A stretch of DNA of 64,000 nt from Myxococcus stipitatus. Its GTDB lineage: Bacteria > Myxococcota > Myxococcia > Myxococcales > Myxococcaceae. The position numbers and the translations under genes are program-made. Shown here in pieces: positions 20,194 to 27,827 of this stretch. The notes under the pieces are model-generated. The model ran no database searches. It was not told the origin of the DNA and worked only from the letters and a program-made list of their open reading frames with translations. The DNA lies in assembly GCF_038561935.1 (NCBI RefSeq), contig NZ_CP102770.1, positions 930,001 to 994,000 on the forward strand, given 5' to 3'. Each line of letters opens with the position of its first letter. Position 1 is the stretch's first letter.

Positions 20194-21249
20194 ATGCCCC
20201 TGCTCTCGCTCGACGCCTTGTCCCTTCGCTATGCCCCCGGTGGCTCCGCCGCCGTGGATGGTCTGTCGTTGTCCGTGGAGCCCGGTGAGGTCGTGGCCCT
20301 CCTGGGCCCCTCGGGGTGTGGGAAGACGACGACGCTGCGGCTGGTGGCGGGCTTCGAGCGCCCCGCCGCGGGCACCATCACCCTCGACGGCCGGGTGCTC
20401 GTGGGGCCTGGGACCTTCGTCGCCCCGGAGCAGCGCAGCGTGGGCATGGTGTTCCAGGACTACGCCCTCTTCCCGCACCTGTCCGTGCTCGACAACGTGA
20501 TGTTCGGCCTGTCGAGCCTCTCGCGTCGCGACGCCGAGGAGAAGGCGCGCGCCATGCTGACGCTGTTCGGCCTGGGCGACTTCGCCGCGCGCATGCCGCA
20601 TGCCCTCTCGGGAGGACAGCAGCAGCGTGTCGCGCTGGCGCGGGCGCTGGCGCCGGGGCCTCGGGTGCTGCTCCTGGACGAGCCCTTCTCCAGCCTCGAC
20701 AGCGCGCTGCGCGCCTCCACGCGCATCGAGGTGCGGCGGGTGCTCAAGTCGCTCGGCGCCACGGTGTTGCTCGTCACGCATGACCAGGCGGAGGCGATGG
20801 CCTTCGCGGACCGCATGGCGGTGATGCGGGCGGGCAAGGTGGAGCAGGTGGGGGCGCCGGAGTCCGTCTACTCCTCGCCTCGCACGGCCTTCGTGGCGTA
20901 CTTCCTGGGCGGCACGAACCTCCTGCCGGGCGTGGGCTTTGGCGGAGGCGCGCGCACGATGCTCGGCAACCTGCCGGTGGCCGGGAGCGCGAAGGGCAAG
21001 GTGCTCCTCTCGCTGCGTCCGGAGGCGCTGAGGCTGGTGCCCGACACGGACGCCGTGGCGGTGGGCGGCGCGCTGCGCGCGGAGGTGCTGTCGCGCGAGT
21101 TCCAGGGCGCCTTCGCCGAGTTCACCGTGGCCTGCGGGGGCCTGGAGCTGGTGGTGCGCGGCGCGGCGGAGCTGCCGCTGCGGCCGGGAGACAGGGCGCG
21201 GCTGGAGGTGGTGGGACGCGCGGGCGTGCTGGAAGACACTCCCGACTAG
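20194..21249 (+). CDS. fbpC: Iron(III) ABC transporter, ATP-binding protein
   Basis: ATG 20194 gives 351 residues; a GTG at 20176 is an alternative. The nucleotide-binding domain is complete: Walker A GPSGCGKTT, Q-loop VFQDYALFPHLSV, signature LSGGQQQRVALARAL, Walker B VLLLDEPFSSLD and switch His in VTHDQAEA. The C-terminal TOBE-type region (SLRPEALRL, then a regulatory beta-domain) is that of FbpC/PotA-type ATPases. It energises the import of iron bound by fbpA through fbpB. Confidence 0.93.
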   Translation: MPLLSLDALSLRYAPGGSAAVDGLSLSVEPGEVVALLGPSGCGKTTTLRLVAGFERPAAGTITLDGRVLVGPGTFVAPEQRSVGMVFQDYALFPHLSVLDNVMFGLSSLSRRDAEEKARAMLTLFGLGDFAARMPHALSGGQQQRVALARALAPGPRVLLLDEPFSSLDSALRASTRIEVRRVLKSLGATVLLVTHDQAEAMAFADRMAVMRAGKVEQVGAPESVYSSPRTAFVAYFLGGTNLLPGVGFGGGARTMLGNLPVAGSAKGKVLLSLRPEALRLVPDTDAVAVGGALRAEVLSREFQGAFAEFTVACGGLELVVRGAAELPLRPGDRARLEVVGRAGVLEDTPD

Positions 21250-21338
21250 GCCGCCTGTCCTCCGGGCGTGCGAACGGCGTACGCTATGGGTGGCTGCCGA
21301 AGCGCAATCACCGGGGCTGCTCACGCGTAGAGGTGGGT

Positions 21339-21644
21339 ATGAACATCGCAGGTCTTCGTGGCATGGGCACCCGCTTCATCCGGTACGTGAGAGACCCTCG
21401 CGTCCCGCTCTGGCGCAAGCTGGCCGGAGTGCTGGCGGTGGTCTACTTCCTGTCGCCCGTGGACGCGGTGCCGGACTTCATCCCGGTGCTCGGGTGGCTG
21501 GATGACCTGGGCATGCTGTCGGCGGCGGCGTTCTTCATGGTGCGCGAGGTGCAGCGCCACCGGCCGGACGAGCCCTTGGATGGCCTTCCGCGGGACGCCG
21601 AGGGACGCGAGCGCATCCCCGAGGCCGTTCGCAAGCACGTCTGA
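21339..21644 (+). CDS. DUF1232 (YkvA-type) small membrane protein
   Basis: ATG 21339 follows an AGAGG site. The 101-residue product carries the DUF1232 core: YVRDPRVPLWRKLAGVLAVVYFLSPVDAVPDFIPVLGWLDDLGML, with the signature SPVDAVPDFIP turn, then a charged C-terminus. One to two hydrophobic helices suggest membrane association. The biochemical role of this family is not known. Confidence 0.85.
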   Translation: MNIAGLRGMGTRFIRYVRDPRVPLWRKLAGVLAVVYFLSPVDAVPDFIPVLGWLDDLGMLSAAAFFMVREVQRHRPDEPLDGLPRDAEGRERIPEAVRKHV

Positions 21645-21704
21645 TGCCGTGTTCCCGCGGGTTCTCGTGGTGCGCGTGGCGAGGACGCGGAATCATGCGC
21701 GTGC

Positions 21705-22535
21705 ATGAGCACGTCGCAGGGAAGCAAGGTGGTCCTCGTCACGGGCGCATCGTCGGGGATTGGCGAGGCGTGTGCGGAGCTGTTGGCGGTGCGCGAGCAC
21801 ATCGTCTACGGCACCAGCCGCCAGCCTCGGGTGAAGCCGTCCGTGGGCTACCGGATGCTGGAGCTGGACGTGACGCGCGACGAGTCCGTGCGCGCCGCGG
21901 TGCGCACGGTGCTGGAGCGTGAGGGCCGCATCGACGTCGTGGTGAACAACGCGGGCCACGCGTTGGCGGGCGCGGTGGAGGACACCTCCGACGAGGAGGC
22001 CTGGCGGCAGCTCGACACCAACGTGCTGGGCGTGCTGCGCGTCTGCAGGGCGGTGCTGCCCTCGATGCGGGAGCGGCGCGCGGGCCGCATCATCAACATC
22101 GGCTCGCTGGGAGGCGTGGTGGGGCTGCCCTTCCAGGGCTTCTACAGCGCCAGCAAGTTCGCGCTGGAGGGGCTGACGGAGAGCCTGCGCCAGGAGGTGG
22201 AGGCGTTCGGCATCCAGGCCACGCTCGTGCAGCCCGGGGACGTGCGCACGGGCCTGACGCAGAGCCGGGTGCGAGCGGCGGCTTCGGGCGAGTCCTCCGC
22301 GTACCGCGAGTCCTTCGAGACGGTGCTGTCCATCATCGAGAAGGAGGAGCGCGAAGGGGTGGCCGCCGGGGTCGTCGCGCGCAAGGTGGCGGAGGTGATG
22401 GAGGAGGAGGACCCCCGCGTGCGCTACTCGGTGGGCAAGTGGATGCAGCGGGTGGCGGTGGTGGCGAAGCCGCTCCTGCCCTCGCAGACCTTCGAGGGCA
22501 TCCTGATGTCCATGTTTGGATTGAAGCGGCGCTGA
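21705..22535 (+). CDS. Short-chain dehydrogenase/reductase (SDR)
   Basis: A classical SDR of 276 residues. It has the NAD(P)-binding TGASSGIGEA, NNAG in VVVNNAGHALAG, the catalytic Ser in NIGSLGG and YSASK at the Tyr/Lys pair. It ends with a substrate-loop region rich in Glu. Position after the TGASSGIG strand (TSRQP) favours NADPH. Substrate unknown. It ends with VGKWMQRVAVVAKPLLPSQTFE, seen in fatty-acid- or steroid-type SDRs; this last is weak inference. Confidence 0.93.
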   Translation: MSTSQGSKVVLVTGASSGIGEACAELLAVREHIVYGTSRQPRVKPSVGYRMLELDVTRDESVRAAVRTVLEREGRIDVVVNNAGHALAGAVEDTSDEEAWRQLDTNVLGVLRVCRAVLPSMRERRAGRIINIGSLGGVVGLPFQGFYSASKFALEGLTESLRQEVEAFGIQATLVQPGDVRTGLTQSRVRAAASGESSAYRESFETVLSIIEKEEREGVAAGVVARKVAEVMEEEDPRVRYSVGKWMQRVAVVAKPLLPSQTFEGILMSMFGLKRR

Positions 22536-22599
22536 GCGCGTGTCTGGGATTGTCAACCCCTGACAGGGGATGTGGTTCAAGGTGCAAGTATTCCCGGGG

Positions 22600-22621
22600 C
22601 CGACTGGGGTCGGATGGTTTT
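22600..22621 (+). terminator. Weak terminator-like hairpin after the SDR gene
   Basis: CCGAC and GTCGG pair around TGGG, followed by ATGGTTTT. It lies between the SDR and the M36 protease gene. Confidence 0.35.
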
Positions 22622-22678
22622 CCAGGTCTGTCTTGTGTGACTTTCTGGAATTCCTGGTCAGAACCTGGGGGTTTGCGC

Positions 22679-25600
22679 ATGACGAGTGTGTCCCGTCTCC
22701 TCGCCAGTCTGGTCCTCGCGGCCATGGCAGTCCCAATGCCTGCTCAGTCCCGAGAGCGCTTGCCGACGGTGGATGCCTTCTCCTCCGCGCCTGGGTCGGC
22801 GGCGGGTCGTCAGGCGCGGCCCTCGGTGCCAGGGTTGACCATTGCACATGAGCAGGAGCGCTTGGGGGTACCGAGCTTCGCCTGGGTGGAAAGACAGTCA
22901 GGGGTGGCACCGCTCCAGACGGGGGTGAAGTCTCCCGAGCAGGCCGCGCGGGACGTGCTGGAGCGGTACGCGCCCGTGTACCGGCTGGAGCGCCTGGATG
23001 CGGCGCACATGCCCGTGTCGGGCAGGCATCGACTTCGAGAGGGCGGAGGCATCATCACCTTCGGACAGCAGGTGGATGGCGTCGAGGTGTTCGGCCAGTC
23101 GATGAAGGTGCTGCTGGATGCGAAGCAGCTGCCCGTGGCGGTGTCGGGACACCTGAGCCCGGTGGCGTCGAGCGCGAGGTACGCGAAGGGCGCCGTGTTC
23201 CGGCTGGAGCCCAGGGAGGCCATCGCGGTGGCGTATCGAGACCTGGAGGGCCATGTGCTGCCCATCCAGGGACTCGTGGACACAGGGCGGGCGCAGGGGC
23301 GCTACCGCTCCTTCGAGCTGTCCCCGGGACCGCGCGCGGTGACGCTGGCCCGGCCCGCGAGGACGAAGCCCATCTACTACGCGATGCCGGACGCGCTGGT
23401 GCCGGCGTACTACGTGGAGCTGGGCACGGTGCCCATGGGGGGCGAGCCGAGTGGCCTGTATGCCTATGCCATCGCGGCGGATGACGGGCGCATGTTGTAC
23501 CGGCACTCGTTGGTACAGGACTCGGGGGCCTTCACCTACAAGGTCTGGGCGGACGCCGAGGCGCCCTACCTTCCGTGGGATGGGCCGCAGGGCCTCACGG
23601 CGACGCCGCACCCCACGGGACTGCCGGATGGATATCAGGCGCCCCTTGTCGCGCCGAACAGGGTGATGCTGCGCAACGCGCCGTTCAGCCGGAATGACCC
23701 GTGGTTGCCACCGGACGCCACGCGGACCCAAGGCAACAACGTGGAGGCCTTCGCGGACCTCGTGGAGCCGGACGGCTCCAGCGAAGGCGACCTGCACGCG
23801 AAGGTCACGGCGGCGGGGACCTTCGACCACGGCTACGACCCTCGCTACTCACCCGGCGTGACGGATGAGCAGGTGATGGCGGGCATCACGCATGCCTTCT
23901 ACGTCACCAACTTCCTGCATGACTGGTACTACGACTCGGGCTTCGACGAAGCGGCGGGGAACGCCCAGGACGCGAACTTCGGACGCGGGGGACAGGAGGG
24001 GGACTCCATGACCGTGGAGACGCAGAACCCCTTCGAGACGCGGAACAACGCCTGGATGGAGACGCCCGCGGATGGCGCACGGCCTCGGATGTCGATGCTC
24101 CTCTTTGACTACAACGGTGAGAACGCGCTCACGGTGACGACGGCCTCGGGGACCCAGGAGTCATTTCCGTTGGGCTACGCGGACTTCGGCCCGCAGTCGT
24201 TCGACCTCACGCGGGTGGCGGTGCTGGGCGTGGATGGCGTGACGGGACCCGACGGCACTCCGAACGATGGGTGTGAGCCGCTGGTGAACGGCGCGGAGGT
24301 CCAAGGAAAGGTCGTGCTGCTGGATGCTTCGAGAACGTGTGACAGGGCGTTCAGGGCGCTTCATGCCCAGCAGGCGGGAGCCGCGGGGGTGCTCGTGTTG
24401 ACGCCCTGGAGAAGGAACGGAACGGAAGGCACTCCCGGACGCCTCTCCACCCTCACCATTCCCCTGGTGTCCGTGAACGTCGACGCGGCCGGGCGGCTTC
24501 GCGCGGCGCTGTCAGAGGGAGAGACGACGGTGCGGCTCTTTCGAGGAGGAGCCACGCGGGATACCGCGCTCGACACGGGAGTCCTGACCCATGAGTGGAT
24601 GCACTACCTGAGCAACCGGCTCATCGGTGATGGCAACGGGCTCAACAACAACCAGGGGCGGGGCATGGGCGAGGGCTGGTCCGACTTCGGCGCGATGCTG
24701 CTGCTGGCGCGCGAAGAGGACGCCCAGGTTCCCTCGAACCAGGACTTCTCCGGGGCCTACACCGTGGCCAGCTACGTGCTCGGCGGAGTGGCGCAGAGCT
24801 ACTACTGGGGATGGCGTCGCTATCCGTACTCGACGAACCTGAGTAAGAACCCGCTGACCTTCCGCCACATCCAGCATGGAGTCCCCTGGCCGGAGGGCAT
24901 CCCCGTCAATCCCCAGGCCCTCGACTTTCGGTTCAACTCGGAGGCCCATTCCTCCGGCGAGGTCTGGGCGAGCCTGCTGTGGGAGTGCTTCGTGGCGCTC
25001 GTCCGGGACTCGGAGCGCCTGAGCTTCGAGCAGGCCCGGACGCGGATGAAGGACTACCTGGTGGCCTCGCTCAAGCTGACACCCCATGCGCCGACCTTCC
25101 TGGAGGCCCGGGACGCGTTGCTGGCGGTGGCCCGCGTGAGGGACTCACGGGACTTCGAGCTCTTCGCGCAGGCGTTCGCGAAGCGGGGCGCGGGCCTGCG
25201 CGCGGTGGCTCCGCATCGCGACTCCCTCGACCACGTCGGGGTGGTGGAGAGCTTCGACTCGGGCAAGGACTTGTCCTTCGTCCGTGCCGAGCTGCTTCCG
25301 GGGGCGCGGAGCTGTGACGAGGATGGCGCGTTGGACCCGGGGGAGCAGGCCCTGGTTCGCGTCACGCTGCGCAACAGCGGGACGGCGAGGCTCCAGCGGT
25401 CTTCCTTGCAGGTCGCGAGCGAGCCCGAGGGGCTCGTGTTTCCCTCGGGAACGCAGTGGTCGATTCCTCCCTCGGAGCCGTTCCAGCAGGTGAGCGTGGA
25501 TGTGCCCGTGAGCCTGACGGGAGGGACGTCGCCGCGACGCTTCTTCTTGAAGATGGCCTTCCGGGACGAAGACCAGACGCTGCCGGGGGCACAGACGGCT

Positions 25601-26635
25601 TCATTGCCTTTGTGGGTCAGTCAGGACGAGTCACCCGCCGCGAGCAGGACGGAGACGGTGGAGACAGACAGCCTCCCCTGGAGCTTCGAGGAGTCCCCGC
25701 CGGGCTTGGGGCGTCCGTGGCGTCGTGAGCTTCGCTTGGAGGAAGGGAATCATCTCTTCCATGTCCCCAACCAGGGAGATGCACCGGGCCTGCGGATGCT
25801 CGTGTCGCCGCCGCTCCAGGTGGCCACGGACCAGCCGTTTCGTTTCACGTTCCGGCATCGCCACGACATCGAAGTGTTCGAGGGCGAGACCACGCCCCTC
25901 ATGTACATGGATGGCGCGGTGCTCGAGCTGAGCACGGATGACGGGCGGACCTGGACGGACATCGGCGCGTGGGCCACTCCGACGTACAACGCCGTCATCG
26001 AAGATGCGTGGGGGTATGAGAACCCGCTCGCGCATCGTCCCGTGTATGGCGGGAAGAACAGCGCGTACCCCGGCTTCGACACCGTGAGCGTGGACCTGGG
26101 GATGCGGTACGCGGGCCAGACGGTGCGCGTGCGCTTCGCCTACGGCTCGGATTGGCTGGATGTCTTCTTCATCACGCCGAACGGCTGGGACGTCGACGAC
26201 CTCCAGTTCGAGGGCATTGTGAATACGCCCTTCACGAAGGTGGTCGACGACGCGGGGCGGTGTCTGAACCACGCGCCCACGGCGGAGGCGAAGGCGCGCG
26301 AGTCCGTGCCCGAAGGCCACTCCGTGAGCCTGAGGGGCGAGGGCCACGACGAGGACGGAGACCCGCTGACCTACGCGTGGACGCAGACCGCGGGGCCACC
26401 GGTGACGTTGAGCGATGCGACGGCCGCGAGCCCCCGCTTCACCGCGCCGCGAGTGAGCAAGGACACGACGCTCACCTTCCAGTTGGTGGTGAGCGATGGC
26501 AAGGCGTCGAGTGCACCCGCGACCGTCTCGGTACGGGTGCGGAACCTGGGGCCGGACGGCTGCGCGGACGGGGGACCGTGGATGTGGCTCGTCGCGGCGC
26601 TGGGACTCGCATTCCAGCGCCGGCGGCCCGTGTGA
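22679..26635 (+). CDS. Exported M36 (fungalysin-type) metalloprotease with PA domain and MYXO-CTERM-like tail
   Basis: The ATG at 22679 begins a signal peptide (RLLASLVLAAMAVPMPAQS); 1318 residues. Domains in order: an FTP-type propeptide with a long prodomain to about 330; an M36 catalytic domain whose early half contains an inserted PA domain (about 520-620: NGAEVQGKVVLLDAS, AGAAGVLVLTP); zinc site HEWMH at 638-642 with a probable third ligand Glu665 in MGEGWSD; later a CARDB-like module, a beta-sandwich, and a PKD-like domain (PLTYAWTQTAGPPVTLSD). It ends in GCADGG, a hydrophobic helix and RRRPV: the tripartite MYXO-CTERM layout, predicting processing by a myxosortase and surface anchoring. 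Likely a secreted predatory or scavenging protease. Confidence 0.9.
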   Translation: MTSVSRLLASLVLAAMAVPMPAQSRERLPTVDAFSSAPGSAAGRQARPSVPGLTIAHEQERLGVPSFAWVERQSGVAPLQTGVKSPEQAARDVLERYAPVYRLERLDAAHMPVSGRHRLREGGGIITFGQQVDGVEVFGQSMKVLLDAKQLPVAVSGHLSPVASSARYAKGAVFRLEPREAIAVAYRDLEGHVLPIQGLVDTGRAQGRYRSFELSPGPRAVTLARPARTKPIYYAMPDALVPAYYVELGTVPMGGEPSGLYAYAIAADDGRMLYRHSLVQDSGAFTYKVWADAEAPYLPWDGPQGLTATPHPTGLPDGYQAPLVAPNRVMLRNAPFSRNDPWLPPDATRTQGNNVEAFADLVEPDGSSEGDLHAKVTAAGTFDHGYDPRYSPGVTDEQVMAGITHAFYVTNFLHDWYYDSGFDEAAGNAQDANFGRGGQEGDSMTVETQNPFETRNNAWMETPADGARPRMSMLLFDYNGENALTVTTASGTQESFPLGYADFGPQSFDLTRVAVLGVDGVTGPDGTPNDGCEPLVNGAEVQGKVVLLDASRTCDRAFRALHAQQAGAAGVLVLTPWRRNGTEGTPGRLSTLTIPLVSVNVDAAGRLRAALSEGETTVRLFRGGATRDTALDTGVLTHEWMHYLSNRLIGDGNGLNNNQGRGMGEGWSDFGAMLLLAREEDAQVPSNQDFSGAYTVASYVLGGVAQSYYWGWRRYPYSTNLSKNPLTFRHIQHGVPWPEGIPVNPQALDFRFNSEAHSSGEVWASLLWECFVALVRDSERLSFEQARTRMKDYLVASLKLTPHAPTFLEARDALLAVARVRDSRDFELFAQAFAKRGAGLRAVAPHRDSLDHVGVVESFDSGKDLSFVRAELLPGARSCDEDGALDPGEQALVRVTLRNSGTARLQRSSLQVASEPEGLVFPSGTQWSIPPSEPFQQVSVDVPVSLTGGTSPRRFFLKMAFRDEDQTLPGAQTASLPLWVSQDESPAASRTETVETDSLPWSFEESPPGLGRPWRRELRLEEGNHLFHVPNQGDAPGLRMLVSPPLQVATDQPFRFTFRHRHDIEVFEGETTPLMYMDGAVLELSTDDGRTWTDIGAWATPTYNAVIEDAWGYENPLAHRPVYGGKNSAYPGFDTVSVDLGMRYAGQTVRVRFAYGSDWLDVFFITPNGWDVDDLQFEGIVNTPFTKVVDDAGRCLNHAPTAEAKARESVPEGHSVSLRGEGHDEDGDPLTYAWTQTAGPPVTLSDATAASPRFTAPRVSKDTTLTFQLVVSDGKASSAPATVSVRVRNLGPDGCADGGPWMWLVAALGLAFQRRRPV

Positions 26636-27763
26636 CTAGAACCGCCCGGCCATGGCCAGACCCGCGCCATTGCGTCCCATGATGGCGGGGGTCAACACGG
26701 CCTGGGGCAGGGCGGGGCCGTCGAAGTCGCGCGTGAGATAGGTCACCAACGCCAGCCCGCCCACGGCGCCGAGCCCCGCGCTGAAGAGGATGGCGTCCTC
26801 GTCGTTCTGGGTGAACATGAACATGGTGCTGGCCCCCAGCAGGCCCCCGAGGACGCCGCCCGCGTCGATGAGCAGGATGCGTCCGCGAGACACCGGCAGG
26901 TCCTGCGCCAGGAACGAGAGGCCGAGGATGCCGGCGGAGCTCGCCGCCATCCCGGCGATGAACATCTTCTCGGTGTCGACATCGTTGTACGAGCTGAGGA
27001 ACAGCGCCGTCACGATGCCGGTCCACAGCCCGCCCGAGTTGACCATGGAGACCTGTCCCGAGGTCGGCTGGACGGTGGACGCGACCAGGGCTCCCACGCC
27101 CGTGAACGCCAGGCCCCCAATCATCGCGGTGGCCAGCGCGCGCTCCTCGTTCATGTCGAACCCGTAGATGGACGAGATGCCGAACCAGAGGCCCCACACG
27201 GTGCCTGAGTTGACGGCCGCGGCCTGTCCGGAGGTGATGCCGCCCTGCGCGAGCAGCGCCGAGCTCGTCGCTCCCAGGCCCGCCGCCAACATGGCCGACG
27301 TGGCGTAGCCCTGACTCGAGCACTCCGCGATGGCGCACAGCAGGATGCCCTGGGTCGCCCCGTGCAGCGTCTGCACCACCATCAACGAGGCGGTGGCGCC
27401 GCCCGAGCGTCGCTCTCCATTCACGGGGTTCACGGGCGCGGCGGCGGCGCGCGCGAGCTTCGCGCCGGGCACGAGTCGCGCCTTCGCGAGCCGACCGAGC
27501 TCGGTGGCGTGCGGGTGCTGAGGACACATCTCGAGGACCTGGTCGAAGGCCCGTGCGGCCTCGCGGTCCTTGCCTCGGGTGAACGCGTCGAAGCCCCGGG
27601 TGTAGAGCGCTTCCGCCTCCTCGGGACACGGGTCCGGCGTGGGCATCAGCGGAGGCGCGGACAGCGTGTCGACCGCGGCGGGTGCAGGCGAAGCGGGAGG
27701 AGGTGTTTCCTCTCCGACCTGGCCGACGGTGAGCGCAACGAGCAGGAGGGTGGCGAGCGTCAT
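26636..27763 (-). CDS. Membrane protein with TPR-like N-terminus and four internal hydrophobic repeats
   Basis: The 375-residue product has a signal peptide (TLATLLLVALTVGQVG) and a helical, TPR-like segment (EEAEALYTRGFDAFTRGKDREAARAFDQV). From about residue 115 it contains four repeats of roughly 55 residues. Three have the landmarks SGQ...VNSG, SGQ...VNSGG and SRGR...IDAGG, each followed by a hydrophobic pair of helices and an acidic NEE/DVD/NDED loop; the first copy is more diverged. It ends MAGRF. Outer-membrane or envelope location is inferred. The stop codon touches that of the convergent M36 protease gene. Family not recognised. Confidence 0.75.
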   Translation of the reverse strand: MTLATLLLVALTVGQVGEETPPPASPAPAAVDTLSAPPLMPTPDPCPEEAEALYTRGFDAFTRGKDREAARAFDQVLEMCPQHPHATELGRLAKARLVPGAKLARAAAAPVNPVNGERRSGGATASLMVVQTLHGATQGILLCAIAECSSQGYATSAMLAAGLGATSSALLAQGGITSGQAAAVNSGTVWGLWFGISSIYGFDMNEERALATAMIGGLAFTGVGALVASTVQPTSGQVSMVNSGGLWTGIVTALFLSSYNDVDTEKMFIAGMAASSAGILGLSFLAQDLPVSRGRILLIDAGGVLGGLLGASTMFMFTQNDEDAILFSAGLGAVGGLALVTYLTRDFDGPALPQAVLTPAIMGRNGAGLAMAGRF

Positions 27764-27782
27764 GGGGCCTCGCCACTCTATG

Positions 27783-27821
27783 CGACGACCCCGGCGCGTC
27801 CCATGGGGGCCGGGGTCGTCG
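27783..27821 (-). terminator. Long perfect inverted repeat between the VIT/vWA gene and the repeat protein gene
   Basis: CGACGACCCCGGC at 27783-27795 and GCCGGGGTCGTCG at 27809-27821 form a perfect 13-bp stem with a 13-base loop. It lies just after the VIT/vWA stop. No U tract follows on the minus strand, so it is a terminator candidate or mRNA-stability hairpin rather than a proven terminator. Confidence 0.5.
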
Positions 27822-27827
27822 GGTGGG

